Assembly: GCA_014529385.2 (NCBI GenBank)
Contig: CM043946.1
Location: 22,064,577 to 22,128,576 of the forward strand
DNA: 64,000 nucleotides
Direction: 5' to 3'
From: Adiantum capillus-veneris
Taxonomy: Eukaryota > Streptophyta > Polypodiopsida > Polypodiales > Pteridaceae
Every line of letters begins with the position of its first letter. Positions within the stretch are counted from its first letter, which is position 1. The position numbers and the translations under genes are program-made. The notes below the pieces were generated by a model. The model ran no database searches and was not told where the DNA came from. It was given only the letters and a program-made list of their open reading frames with translations. Shown here piece by piece: positions 1 through 10,579 of this stretch.

Positions 1-235
1 GGACCATTATCAGAAACAATCTCCAAAGGTGTGCCAAATCTACAACAAATATGAGTGTAGACAAGTTTTCTCATTGTCCTCTCATTTACCTTTGCCACAC
101 TTTGTGCTTCCACCCACCTAGTCATATAGTCTACAACCACTAGAATGTAGAGTTTACCATTCTTTGTTCTAGGCAGAGGACCCATAGCATCAATGCCCCA
201 CTTTTCAAAGGATCCATTTGCAAGCACTATTTGCC
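1..235 (-). pseudogene. Integrase catalytic core, partial (gypsy)
   Basis: Translating the minus strand from about 235 downward gives a run beginning WGIDAMGPLP and continuing through YILVVVDYMTRWVEA to IVSDNG at the window edge. This is the N-terminal half of a retroviral-type integrase core: the first catalytic Asp lies in the WGIDAMGP segment and the second in the VSDNG motif. The catalytic Glu would lie beyond position 1. It follows the zinc-binding domain at 270-638 after a short gap with a frame change. Integrase inserts the element cDNA into the host chromosome. No start codon applies, because this is an internal part of a polyprotein. Confidence 0.8.
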
Positions 236-269
236 TCGGACCATGCACCAGCCTTTTATTTCCATTTAC

Positions 270-638
270 CTAACAGTTGTGATAACTTTTACACCAATGT
301 TGGACATCCACATGCAAGCTTGGCCAAACATACCCCGCAAGCAAAATCTTCTTCACAGTTAATTCTTGGGCAAAATGACCTCCACATGCTTCTTCATGAA
401 AACCTTTTAGAATGGCTATAATTTCCTTGATAATTTGTACTCTTCTGCACACTTGATCCTTCCCTCTTTGATAGAGGGATCCTTCTAGGAAGAGATACGT
501 GCTTGCCTTATTCATGAGTCTCCTCTTCTGAGCCTTCGTGAAGTCTTGTGGAAACTCAACCTCCAAAATGTAGCCAATAATGGGAGTCAATGACCCCAAT
601 CCTTGGTACCTCGGTTGCTTGACCGCTACTGCCATCAT
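270..638 (-). pseudogene. Integrase N-terminal region with H2C2 zinc-binding domain (gypsy)
   Basis: A 122-residue open stretch. Its second half has the gypsy integrase zinc-finger layout: GFHEEACGGHFA carries the two His residues, then AGYVWPSLHVDVQHWCKSYHNC carries the CxxxxC pair. This domain helps integrase multimerise and bind the LTR ends. The first half (QPRYQGLGSL to YLFLEGSLYQRG) is the linker usually seen between RNase H and integrase. It sits between the archaeal-type RNase H and the integrase core, as expected for this polyprotein. The ORF is an internal fragment, and its Met is not a real start. Confidence 0.82.
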
Positions 639-657
639 AATGACCTACACTTCTTTC

Positions 658-1080
658 TCAACACATTTGTGCAAGTAAATCTACATCTTTATTTTGCTTC
701 CTAGGGATATGATATAGTTGCACCTCTTCAAACTGATTAAATAACCTACGAATAGCATGAAATTTTGTCCTTAAGCTTTCATTTTTGCATGCCCAAATGC
801 CTAAACTCTTCTTCACAATGAGAAGTGCATCCCCCTTTACCATGAGACGTTGTATACCTTGGCCAATGCATATCTTTAAACCATGAAGTAGTGTGTCGTA
901 TTCTGATTCATTGTTGCTAGTTGAACCAGGTAGATTGACCTTCTCTTTCATGACTACCTCTCCACTTGGGTAGAACAACACTAGCCCTCCCCCTGCTTTT
1001 CCTGTGGCTCATCAAAGAGCTCCATCAAAGAACAAGGTAAAAGCATTAGGAATACTTTTTGGTGGTGGCAATGGTAGTGT
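658..1080 (-). pseudogene. Archaeal-type RNase H domain (gypsy aRNH)
   Basis: The domain starts around 1075 with NAFTLFFDGAL and continues in the next open frame with LFYPSGEVV, NNESEYDTLLHGL, KGDALLIVKK and HIPRKQNKDVDLLAQ. These match the RNase HI fold used as a second RNase H in Tat-lineage elements: the acidic residues in FFDGA, NNESEY and KGDA are the expected D-E-D set, and the final HIPR..N...D.LA motif is also present. It degrades RNA in RNA-DNA hybrids during reverse transcription. A frame break lies near 981-1012. The call rests on motif order and on its place between the ordinary RNase H and integrase. Confidence 0.78.
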
Positions 1081-1671
1081 CTTTATTTCGGGCACCTTAA
1101 TCTCCTTCTCATGTACCCTATAAGTGAGGATCCCTGCCAATTGTGCACGCACACTATCTTCTACCTTGAAAGAGTATTGGAACTCTTGCAACTCCATAAT
1201 CCACTTTGAGATCCTAGTACTAAGATTCATTTGAGATGACACCCAAGAAAACAAATTTTCTGCAGTGAGAATTACAAAAGGTTTTGGTAGCAAGTAGGAT
1301 CTAAAATTTCTCACCACAAACATGAGAGAAAGAATCAAGAGTTTTGCCTCTGTGTAGCCTCTCTCCATTCATGACCCTACTAGCAAAGTAGATGGGTCGC
1401 ATCCTTGTACTATGGGGATCTTGTTGTAGCAAAACAACACCAATTGTTTCTTTCCCAACACTAGAGCTAACAAAGAATGTGTACTCCCAACAAGGAGGCA
1501 TGAGTGTTGGTAGCTTTGACAGAATGACCTTGATGTTACAAAAATATTCTTCAAGATCATCAGACCATGCAAATTCTACTTGTTGTGTCAACGTTTGCAA
1601 AGGATGAAGCAACTCCGAAGCTAAGTGAATGAAGCGTGACATATACTTCACCTTTTGAATGAATGAGATGA
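1081..1671 (-). pseudogene. Reverse transcriptase C-terminus and RNase H (gypsy)
   Basis: The minus-strand translation begins with IQKVKYMSRFIHLASELLHPL, the typical gypsy segment after the RT palm. It continues with FAWSDDLEEYFCNIK, VSSSVGKETIGVVLLQQ and RPIYFASRVMNGER (RNase H start), then a frame break near 1320-1370, then YTEAKLLILSLMFVVRNFRSYL and STRISKWIMELQEF (RNase H end). In the open frame the residues N-terminal to about 1671 belong to the inserted copia LTR, not to gypsy. The canonical DSS acid of RNase H is replaced by SSS (FFVSSSVGKE), so this copy probably lacks RNase H activity as well as an intact frame. Confidence 0.8.
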
Positions 1672-1898
1672 TGTTGGAATTAGGGTTGCAGAGAAACACA
1701 CACAGCTTGGAGAAGATGAAGGAAGCTCAAGGCACACAATAGAGAGTGTGTTACTTAGTGTGCAATGGAAAGATTGATAGCCCTAGAGTGATGGGCGTAT
1801 ATACAATGCTCGGGGGAAAAAACCTCCTAAAGAGGGAAAAAATTCCCAGGCGGTCCTAATGTGTTCACACACATCACTACCACATGTATATGGTAACA
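1672..1898 (-). repeat. Copia 3' LTR (227 bp)
   Basis: On the plus strand the segment opens TGTTGGAATT and closes TATGGTAACA, giving the TG...CA ends of an LTR with an imperfect inverted terminus. On the minus strand it directly follows a purine-rich polypurine tract and a copia RNase H, so it is that element's 3' LTR. It contains the facing purine and pyrimidine blocks (GGGGGAAAAAACC, AGGGAAAAAATTCCC) common in the R region of plant copia LTRs. Its outer edge abuts gypsy coding sequence exactly at 1671, so the copia element was inserted into the gypsy element. The partner 5' LTR is not in the window. Confidence 0.72.
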
Positions 1899-1900
1899 AA

Positions 1901-1908
1901 TCCCCCCT
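1901..1908 (-). other. Polypurine tract of the copia fragment
   Basis: The minus strand reads AGGGGGGA followed by TT and then the LTR start TGTTACCA. A polypurine tract immediately upstream of the 3' LTR primes plus-strand DNA synthesis in LTR retrotransposons. Confidence 0.65.
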
Positions 1909-1973
1909 GGAGTGATGCGGTGAATGAGAGCTGGCACATGAGTAAAGGGAAGTGCCATGCCCTGAGGACAGGA

Positions 1974-2570
1974 TCAGTCCACAAAGGGGAGTAAGCCCAA
2001 AGCTTTGCGGAAAGCTTCAAGATTATCACGAGACAATGCCTTTGTGAAAAGATCTGCAAGGTTGTCCTGTGTTGGCACATAAGCCAAGCTGATCTCTCCT
2101 CCTGAGAGCCTCTCCCTGACATAGTGGTAATGCACCTCAATGTGCTTTGTGCGAGCATGAAAAACTGGGTTCCTCACAACTGCCAATGCGCTCTGACTGT
2201 CAGTGTAGATAGTGTTGGCATTGTCCTGTCCAACACCCAAATCAGCCATAAAGCGTCTGAGCCATACACACTCAACCGTAGCTATGAAGACTGCCCTGTA
2301 CTCAGCCTCACAAGTTGAAGTGGCCACAGTAGGTTGCTTCTTGCTCAACCATGATATACATGAACTGCCAAGCATGAAACAAAAACCACTTGTGGACACT
2401 CGCGTGTCAAAACAACCAGCCTAATCTGAGTCCGAAAAAGCATGTAAGTCTGGCGGCAATGATCCCCCCTTGGGATAAAACAAGCCAAGATGTAAAGTGC
2501 CACTAAGGTAGTGGAAAATCCTCTTGACAGCCTGCCCAGCAGGATGACAGGGTTTGGTGATACAAGAATT
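1974..2570 (-). pseudogene. Ty1/copia RNase H, C-terminal part of pol
   Basis: The minus-strand product contains [65 protein letters not shown] and [14 protein letters not shown], a near-complete copia-type RNase H with its acidic residues. Upstream (2400-2570) the same frame reads HPAGQAVKRIFHYLSGTLHLGL, the RT-RNase H connection, with an in-frame stop just before the AGCFDTR segment. Copia homology fades at about 2570, so RT, integrase, protease and gag are missing. The stop codon near 1974 lies about 75 bp from the polypurine tract, normal spacing for copia elements. Confidence 0.85.
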
Positions 2571-3921
2571 TCTCCTACTCTTTGGGCACCAAACATGAAC
2601 ACCATACGTTGTTGAAAATGGATCTTCTTACTAATTGCAACGTTTATTCTAATGTGTGGGGTGAAATGGAAGGGGAAAACCTGTATTCGTAGGCCAATTA
2701 TCCATGGTCTATGCATGACCTAATTCTTTTTTAAAAAAAAAATACACATCCAAACTAAGGTCGTACCTAATGAGAGTCAAAATAAAAGGATTTACTGAAG
2801 CGTTTATCTCGGCCAACCTAAGAGGACCCAAAATTCTATGAATTACCCGTTGAAATTGTAACTTAGTACTAACAATTATTGCACCTTTTGCCTTGCAATG
2901 GGAATAAAAGGATCATACAAATTCTTGTGATTCATGCAAGCTCCTTGATTATGCTAAAGGTTGAGCCTACACAAAACATACACAAGCCCTCCTCCATGGG
3001 GGCACCAAAATTGAGGATGTCCGGGGCGGGCAACAAGAGAGGTGACCTCTAAACACCCCTCAAGGCTCCCGTGCCAAGATTTTGTCACAACCAACAAGGC
3101 GCACCACAAAACACACACAAGTAACCTCACACCAAGACACACATAAAATGAGCTAGAGTGAGCTAGAGCAAAGGGGAGAGAGAGAGAGATGAATGGATCT
3201 TGCGTAATACCTTATTTGCAAATGGAGATAGTTCATTATGATGCTATCATAGATCTTGTACAATACTAACTCAATGCTTAGTGAATGCTAAACATTGCCA
3301 ACACACTCACACTGTCTTAGGGTGTGGGAGACCTCTCACCACAATACCCTCTTACAATGGACACAAAATTGGCAATGGAAAACACACTAAAACACTTTCT
3401 AAAACAATATCAAATGATAGAAACTCAAAATACACAAGTCATCTTGAATTCACTAAACCGTACCGCACAAGTGGAAGGACGAAGATTTGAACATCGAATC
3501 ATGCATTTGATGCACCAAACCTCAATGTATTGATGATGGAGGAACATATAAAATAGTGGTTTTGAGATTTTGAACTCACTCTCTCTCACTTGCAATGTGT
3601 AGCTTGAAAGCTTCTCTCACACCAAGAGTGAATCTCACAAAGTGGTTGCTACGCCTACGTCTCTCCTCACGCATAGAGTGTTGGGGTTCTATGTGAGATA
3701 TTGGAGGTTGTTTTACAAGAAAGAGAGGGGCCTATTTATAGGTTGGAGACCCCGCATTAAGATTATTGGAGATCCTACTTTACAAGCTAACAAATCACGA
3801 TTATGATTTTTTCTTAATATCAAAACATTGCAGGCCTTCTTTGTCTGCTTGAGTCATGTATGTGGGCTCAAAAGAGAGCATTATCAATGGTAGATAAAGT
3901 GAAAGTACAATTTTAAGGAAG

Positions 3922-3923
<2 letters not shown>
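2571..3923. other. Unassigned stretch, no gene recognised
   Basis: Only short ORFs without recognisable domains. The part around 2940-3100 is comparatively GC-rich. From 3140 to 3760 the sequence is purine-rich and contains a TATA-like motif on the minus strand, which could be an LTR or promoter remnant. No coding similarity is visible to me. Confidence 0.5.
3729..3741 (-). promoter_or_regulatory. TATA-box-like promoter motif
   Basis: The minus strand reads ACCTATAAATAGGCC, a strong TATA box, followed about 25-30 bases downstream by a pyrimidine-rich stretch (CCCCTCTCTTTCTTG). This arrangement is typical of plant polymerase II core promoters, including those in LTR U3-R regions. No gene or second LTR can be attached to it here, so function is inferred. 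Confidence 0.35.

Positions 3924-3980
<57 letters not shown>
3924..3980. repeat. (GA)n microsatellite
   Basis: An uninterrupted run of GA dinucleotides of about 57 bp. Confidence 0.97.
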
Positions 3981-3982
<2 letters not shown>

Positions 3983-5125
3983 AATATGTACATGTCTTGA
4001 GATGAGGTGTTTTTTATGGTTAGGTCAATGGCTATTTTGTGTTAGTATGTTAGTGGTTAGAGTTAGTAATCACTAGAAAGTCAATGATATATTTACAATC
4101 GGTAGAATGAGGTGGATGGTTGAAGTAAGATGGTTGAATGAAGTGAGGAAATCCTTGTGATGGTGAAGCTTGAAGAAGTTTTGGACGTACTTGTTAGGTT
4201 CCCAAAATGACTATCGATCCTCCTCCTCTTCTTCTCTTCTTTATTCCACCGCCATCAAGGTTGATCATTGTGATGAAAATGGCAATTTGGTTGATGAGAC
4301 CTCCCAATTTTCAAATGTTAAGCATGGTTTATATGCTGAATTTTATGTATATAGAGAGGGGTAAGATGGAATTGTACATTGGAAGTAACAGAAAGATGCA
4401 TAGAGATTATGTATGTACATGGAGAGCTCATATGAGAGCTATGTGAGTAAGAGGGGAGGTTAATGGTGAAGAAGGTGAGAGAATCCATGAACGGTGTAGG
4501 TTTGAGTGAGGGATTGAGAGGAATGAGTGTGTGTGTGGAAGTGGGAAAGGAGGTGAGAGAAGACTATGGGTTACTTTGTGAGAAAAGTGGGTAGACTGGG
4601 GTCCACTCAAAAAATCCTATCTCACTAGTGGTAGTTCGAAGAATCATGAAAAGGTTTGAGGCGATTATCCAGCTTATGGGATATATCTTCTCTGTTGACC
4701 ACTTCTTCAAATTCCGAATGGAGATGGGCGCCAAAAATCTCACCAAAAAGCCTGTTCTTTATGCCTACAAAGTCTTTTAGTGGTCCCCTTATTTGTTGAA
4801 TTTGCACAATGCATCCAAGAGTGAGCCCTTCCTTTGTCATATCATGATACAAAGCATCCAAGCTCCCTTTATACATGCATGGAGGAGGATTATTGATGAA
4901 ATAAGAAATATATACATGGTGGGGCTAGTGTATGGACTATTCATGGATTTTAGCTCAATGAGCACATGGTGTTAGAATAATTAGTATATAATAAGAAAAA
5001 ATATGGAAGAATTATGGATATGGAAAAAGATATTGGAATCATATGATATGATCCCGCTTTTGTATATTTTTCGGTGAAAGAGGAAAACGTGACTAAGAAA
5101 GTAGAAATCAATTTTTTGTTTTCCT
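3981..5125. other. Unassigned stretch, no gene recognised
   Basis: Small ORFs occur on both strands (for example 4170-4364 plus and 4625-4876 minus), but neither shows a motif I recognise nor has clear coding context. The 4625-4876 minus translation is compositionally protein-like (GPLKDFVGIKNRLFGE), so it could be a captured exon; that is speculative. Confidence 0.45.
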
Positions 5126-5156
5126 GAGGGTGAGGGTGAGGGTGAGGGTGAGGGGG
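5126..5156 (+). repeat. GAGGGT hexamer tandem repeat, G-quadruplex-capable
   Basis: Five consecutive GAGGGT units end in a run of five G, giving six runs of three or more G with three-base loops on the plus strand. The run is short and flanked by AT-rich DNA. Confidence 0.85.
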
Positions 5157-5559
5157 TGATTTGTATAAAAGAAAAATATGAGACTAGAGTATGTACACTT
5201 TGACAAAAAATATACTTATGGTGCAAGAGGATGAAAGAAGGTGTACATAGGTTTAATAAAACACACACCTAGGTATAAATATTTAAATAAAATATCAAAA
5301 TAATTCTAAAAAACCCTATATTTAGGCCATATATACAATAAAATATTTACTCACAAAAAAGGCCATAATATACTTTTTATTTTTTTACATTTTATTTTTT
5401 TGGCTCAACTAGCCCAGTGACTAGCTAATTGAGGGTTTCTAAAGAAGATATGGAAAAAGTCCCCTAACTCACACATGCCTATGTACAGTGAAAGGGTGAA
5501 GATAACCACATTTTTTGAGTGATTTGATAGGGTGAGGTAGCTCACTATGACAATTTCGG
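5157..5559. other. AT-rich stretch, nothing recognised
   Basis: AT-rich sequence with poly-A and poly-T runs leading into the decayed CACTA transposase. The open frame at 5405-5725 minus only partly overlaps transposase homology and is not a separate gene. Confidence 0.5.
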
Positions 5560-6810
5560 ATAGCCGAAAAACGGCTATCATTAGACGTCTATGTTCTTTG
5601 CTTTGTACTTTCCTGGGATGATCACTGACAATAACAGATGGCCCCTCTTGATAGCTAGCATGGTGGAAGATTATAATTAACCAAGAAAATAGGCCGCGTG
5701 CTCCATGACAAGGTCCATAATCCAAATGGGTTTACTACGTCCATTATCAGACCAAAGTGGATACATCGAGGCTCATCCTTAAATGTAGGCCAACTTTTCT
5801 CTATGTGCTTTCATGGATGAGAGTCAACAGCTTCCCATATCACATCATCTGTCGATCTAGTATTTGAGTGCCATGCCATCAAAGCGGCTATAGAATTGCA
5901 CTTCAACATGCTCTTTATTCTTGGAATAATAGGAAAGTTTCGAAGAACCTTCGCAGGGATAAATTGCCCTTGCGTGTCCTCTCTATACCTGTTTGATCCG
6001 CAATTGGGACAGTGTTTCATAATTTCCATACTCATTGCAAAAAAGTATACAATCATTAGGGCATGCATGTACTTTGTGATAATCCAAGCCCAAGTTAGTA
6101 AGAATCTTTTTAGAGTGGCTGGACGGGTAGGGGGCATGTGATTGCCTTCCGCAAGGTTTGCTTGTTGAGAAAATTGTCGTTACATGAAAAAGTCAACCCC
6201 TTGATCACATTATTGAACCGTAATTTTCACTTTGGCATGCTTAGGATACAATGTATTTACCTGAAAAGCTCTGTGACGGAGGCGTCAGACCACCCGTAGA
6301 TAGACTATAAATTAAGCATTGCCAAAGCGGTACGGAGAACTGAGATTTTTGCACCATTGTAAAGTGGCGTACATGCAAGACTTTGCATCATCTCGTCCTC
6401 TTTATTGTTTCTATCATGCCATTGATATGGACAGGATGACTGAGGTTGGTTCGCAGTATTGCCTTGAATGTTTTCATCTTCCATGTTTTCAATGATGGGA
6501 CCCATGTCAAAGAACACATCTAACAACTACTCCATCTCTACTTCTTGAAATGTGGAATCAAGTATTGGTTGGGTGGACTCAGCTGATGGCTGTTCGTTTA
6601 AAAATCTTCTCTGGGATGAAGTTGGAGCAGTATCTACTTGTGGAGGTTGATCGATTGCCTCCGGACGATGAGATCAATAACGTAGGTTGCGTACTTGCTC
6701 TATGAGAAAGAGACCGTTATTGCGTATGTGCTAGTCGTAGATTTTTTGTTTTCAAAAGATCTAATGCTTGTGACGTGCACAAGGACATGCACATCATCCT
6801 ATTGTCCATA
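5560..6810 (-). pseudogene. CACTA (En/Spm) TNP2 transposase remnant, family 3
   Basis: Minus-strand pieces line up with TNP2. Around 6780 there is a CPCARHKH zinc-ligand-like motif. 6305-6526 has TPLYNGAKISVLRTALAMLNL followed by YGWSDASVTELF and a GT donor at about 6243. 5811-6137 has HCPNCGSNRYRED and LRNFPIIPRIKSML. 5580-5800 has HIEKSWPTFKDEP, VVNPFG and VNYNLPPC. The exon boundary after the SDASVTELF motif is at the same place as in the other TNP2 genes of the window, which supports a spliced DNA transposon gene. Several stops and frame changes make it non-functional, and the C-terminal domains are gone. The sequence differs clearly from families 1 and 2. Confidence 0.82.
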
Positions 6811-6890
6811 CTTTATCTACCAATGATGCAACAAATAATTAAATCACTCTTACTATAAGCTTACACTATTAACTACATGACAATACATGA

Positions 6891-8110
6891 CAACCTCACA
6901 TTCTCTAGTCAGGCCCGATCCCCTCACAGCTCGGTCTAAAGGTGCACGGAGATTAGGACCACGGGGTAATAATCTTGTCTTTATTAGTTAATGACTATAT
7001 ATTAGGGTTTTGAAAGTCTGTGTACGTTATTGAAGTCTGATTGCATTATTTTACTTTGTTTATCAAAGTTCGTTTGAGTTTTTGAAGTACACAAGTCATT
7101 TCCGAAGACCGGTTGTGTTTTTTCTTCTATTTGCCTCTAGCTCTAACAACCTCACATTCTCAATCCATGCCCAATCTCCGTACAACTCGGTCTAGAGGTG
7201 CACAAAGATCAGGAACACAAGGTAATAATCTCGTCTCTATTGGTCAATGACTATATATTAGGGTTGTTGAAGTCCGTGTGTGCTATTGAAGTCCAATTGC
7301 GTTATTTTACTTTGTTTATCAAAGTATGTTTGCGTTTTTGAAGTACACAAGTCATTTTTTAGTATCGTTTGCTTTTTTTCTCCTATTTGCCCCTAGCTCT
7401 AACAATCTCACATTCTCTAGCCATGTCTGATCTTCGCACACCTCGGTCTAGTGGTGCACGGAGATTAGGACCACAGGGTAATAATCTCGTCTTTATTGTT
7501 CAATGACTATATATCTATTTGCCCCTAGCTCTAACAATCTCACATTCTCTAGCCATGTCTGATCTTCGCACACCTCGGTCTAGAGGTGCACAGAGATTAG
7601 GACCACAGGGTAATAATATCGTCTTTATTGTTCAATGACTATATATTATGGTTTTTGAAGTCTGTGTGCACTTTTTAAGTTCGATTACGTTATTCTACTT
7701 AGTTTTCGAAGTCCATTTACAATTTTGAAGTACACAAGTCAATTGTCACAGACTTTTGTGTTTCCAAAGTCTAGTTATTCTACTATTTGCTGCTAGCTCT
7801 AACAACCTCACATTCTCTAGCCATGTGCCCGATCTCCACACACCTCGGTCTAGAGGTGCACGGAGATCAAAACCACAGGGTAATAAGCTTGTGTGCATTG
7901 GTCAATGACTATATATTAGGGTTTCTTAATTCTGTGTGCGCTATCGAAGTCTGATTGTGTTATTTAACTTTGTTTGTCCAAGTCCGTTTGTGTTTTTGAA
8001 TTACACAAGTCATTTCTAAAAACTTTTGCATTTTTGAAGTCCGTTTGCAGTTTTTTACTATTTGCCACTAGCTCTAACAACCTCACATTCTCTAGCCATG
8101 ACATAGGTCT
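6891..8110. repeat. Six-unit tandem array carrying a micro-ORF core
   Basis: The anchor CCTCACATTCT (or TCTCACATTCT) recurs near 6894, 7150, 7406, 7538, 7806 and 8081, so spacings are 256, 256, 132, 268 and 275 bp; one unit is truncated. Each unit downstream of the anchor has the segment that translates on the plus strand as TPRSRGA(R/Q)R followed by a G-N-N-L-V-I-Q pattern and a stop (for example a 27-codon ORF starting at 7167). The rest of each unit is AT-rich and carries repeated TTTGAAGT and TTATTTTACTT words. The array lies directly upstream of, and divergent from, the family 3 TNP2 remnant. Confidence 0.85.
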
Positions 8111-9430
8111 GTTTTTGAAATCTTTTTAGATTTTTATAGTTTGTGTGCGTTATTGAAGTCCAATTGTGTTAATTTACCTCATTTGTTGAAGTTCTTTTGT
8201 GGCTAACACTAAGAGTGTAGCCTTCAAAAACCTAAATACGAAGTAGTCCTTTCTGAGCGGTAAGCGACTAAAAACCTAATCGGTTAACTATAAGCAACAG
8301 GCCCTAATAAGCCATTTGAATACCGATAAAACCTACACGACTAGCCCTAAATTGCCAAGTGATTGAATAACAAAACTAGTCAAGCCGCGTGTACGATTAA
8401 GCGGGCTCGGCTAAACGATTTGATACGAAAGCAGCTACACACTCTAATTCAACACTTCACCTTCATCAATCTAACTACTGATCAGTTCTAAGCGATAAAC
8501 CACTTACTAACTAAATCGGTTAGTATTAAATGACTAAACCTAAACATGCCAATAGCCTAGATAAGTCACAATTACAAAAGTAAGAATATATTTTTTAAGA
8601 TTTTAAATTTATTTACACAAAAACAACAAAACTAATTAGAAAATAACATAAGTCAAAATAATTATTTCTTCTAATGATGATTTTTAATTAATATTACTTA
8701 TAAAATAACATTTTATTTTATTTTAATTGAAAATTATGTGTTTGCGTCGTATATAGTGTGTTTATATTGTTTAATGTGCAATCTTATTTACTTGCGTGCA
8801 TGTTTATGTGAATGTGTGTGTGTATATGTGTATGCAACAAAAAAGAATGTTAGAGCACTCACATGCGGCCTGTTTGAGCAAGGAAGAGTTGGAAAAACAT
8901 CCTCAACTTGCATAAATGTACACATACACGCTACGTTACACACACATACACTAAAGTGCAAAAATCTACAAAGAAACTTGAAAAGAATCTCACCTTGTTG
9001 ATGGTGAGTAGTCCACGAGTGAGAATCTCACCTCTGGCAAGTCGTGAGGCAGCAAGTCTGTAGCAAGTGAGGAGGAGGAGGGCAAGAGAAGAAGCAAAGA
9101 AAGGAGGGAAGTGAGTAGGAAAGACCCGAGATTCTTTTTTTTACAGGTTTCGACGGTACAGGTACCAATATATGTGTCGGTATGATTCTTAATATGCATG
9201 CCAATACAAAAGCCTAAATAGGCGTCGGTATGGGCGCGGGTATGAGCGTCGAAAATTCAAAACTTCATTTTTTAAAATTTAGTCTCCCTCTAGATCTACC
9301 TACATATATGCCAACGCCTGCCATTGACGCTGGTAATCTCACATTGAAATTTAAGCGAGCTCTTGTAATGCAATTATTCCATTGTAGAGTTTCTTTCTTA
9401 TTCCATGATACTATGGTACATTGACTCACA
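8111..9430. mobile_element. Distal arm of CACTA family 3 remnant (copy R1)
   Basis: This stretch matches 46.5-48.2 kb in order and content. Shared blocks are the CTAAGCGGCTAA-like degenerate repeats, an AT-rich patch, the block TTGCGTGCATGTTTAT, a GAGCACTCACATG block, a CA-rich tract, a CTCACCTTGTTGAT block, and a terminal part rich in GTCGGTATG and GCGTCG words (9140-9260) that resembles CACTA subterminal repeats. I cannot point to a clean CACTA terminus, so the outer edge near 9430 is approximate. No coding region is visible. Confidence 0.55.
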
Positions 9431-10180
9431 ATGATTTAGATGCTTATTGCATGATGTTTTGGCACCTTCTCATGATGTATATTTTTTATGATTTAAAGAG
9501 TAAATCCATGATGCTTTTTTATGATACTTTGTTATGATTGAAGTTATTATTCTATGTCTTTGCTTTATTATGCCATGATATTATTTCATGTTTATTTGTA
9601 AAGATTGAGATGATTGTTTCATGAGATCATGATATTGTTTTACTGTCTTGTTGATTTATAATGATTGAGATGATATTGTTGCATGATACTTTTCTATATT
9701 TGAGATATTTATTTCTTCATAGATTTTTCTTTTCCATGAGGACATTCCACGGTGATTCATTTATGATCGAGAAGTTTTTTATTTCATGATTGTCTTAAAT
9801 AATTCTATGGTGTTATTTATGATGATTCATTATTTATAATGATGTCATGGATTTTTTTCTATCCAACTATTTGATGATGCCATGATATTGTTCAATTAAA
9901 ATTTGTTATGATTGAAAGAATTATTGCTCTATAAAGTTCTTCATTATATTCACAATGATTTATACGATTGTTGCATGATATCATGTCATTGTTTCATGGT
10001 ATATTGTGCTTGAGATATTTATTATTTCATGGGTGGTTACAAGATGTTGCAATGTGATTCCATGATAGTTTGTTATCATTTATCATCACTAACATGACTA
10101 CTATTCCATTGTGTTGTTCCATGATTACTCATATGTTTATTGTTTATTGATGATTTATTAATTGCTATTTATTATAACTT
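9431..10180. repeat. Degenerate CATGAT-rich AT repeat region
   Basis: About 750 bp built of loosely repeated words such as CATGATATTGTT, TGATTGAGATGATTG and TTTATGATGATT, repeated every 40-80 bp with many substitutions and indels. No ORF of interest. It looks like a decayed minisatellite. Bases 10181-10579, next to it, are AT-rich and hold nothing I recognise. Confidence 0.6.
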
Positions 10181-10579
10181 TGAATAGAGCTCATACGAGT
10201 AAGATATCCCCATGGTTAAATTTGTATATTGGCTCTGAGATATGTGCACATATCACATGTATTTTATGTTAAGAATATTGTATAATATATACATGATGGG
10301 TTTAATCTTGATTTATTATAATTTGTGCGTTGAAGTTTTGGAAATTGCTACCAAAAAAATTATATCCGTGTATTTTTCTAACATTGGTATGATTTCTACC
10401 TTGTGCTCTTTGATTTTATGATATTGATAAATTTTACACAACTCAAAGACAAAGTGAAGTATCTCATAGATAGTATACATTTATGGAAGCCGAAGATGAT
10501 CCAAGGCATTCTTTGAAGTATTTGAAGAGTTAATTATATCGTTTCCTTGAGCCTTTGAGGCTATTATTGTATGTACTAG

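Larger units (their letters stand above)
1..1671 (-). mobile_element. Ty3/gypsy retrotransposon fragment, Tat-like lineage
   Basis: Reading the minus strand from 1671 to 1 gives, in order, the end of reverse transcriptase, RNase H, a second RNase H of the archaeal type, the integrase zinc-binding domain and the start of the integrase core. That domain order, with two RNase H modules before integrase, is known from the Tat lineage of plant Ty3/gypsy elements. The frame is broken several times, so it is a fossil. It runs off the left edge of the window. Its upstream side is cut at 1671 by a copia LTR. The missing RT and gag do not reappear to the right of the copia remnant. Confidence 0.85.

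Noticed and set aside
2345-2716. Separate 123-residue minus ORF
   Set aside because: Overlaps the copia RNase H in another frame; only the frame continuing to 1974 has family motifs.
6891-8110. Possible CRISPR-like or satellite array
   Set aside because: Units are about 256-275 bp, contain a shared micro-ORF and lie in plant transposon DNA, not short repeats with unique spacers.
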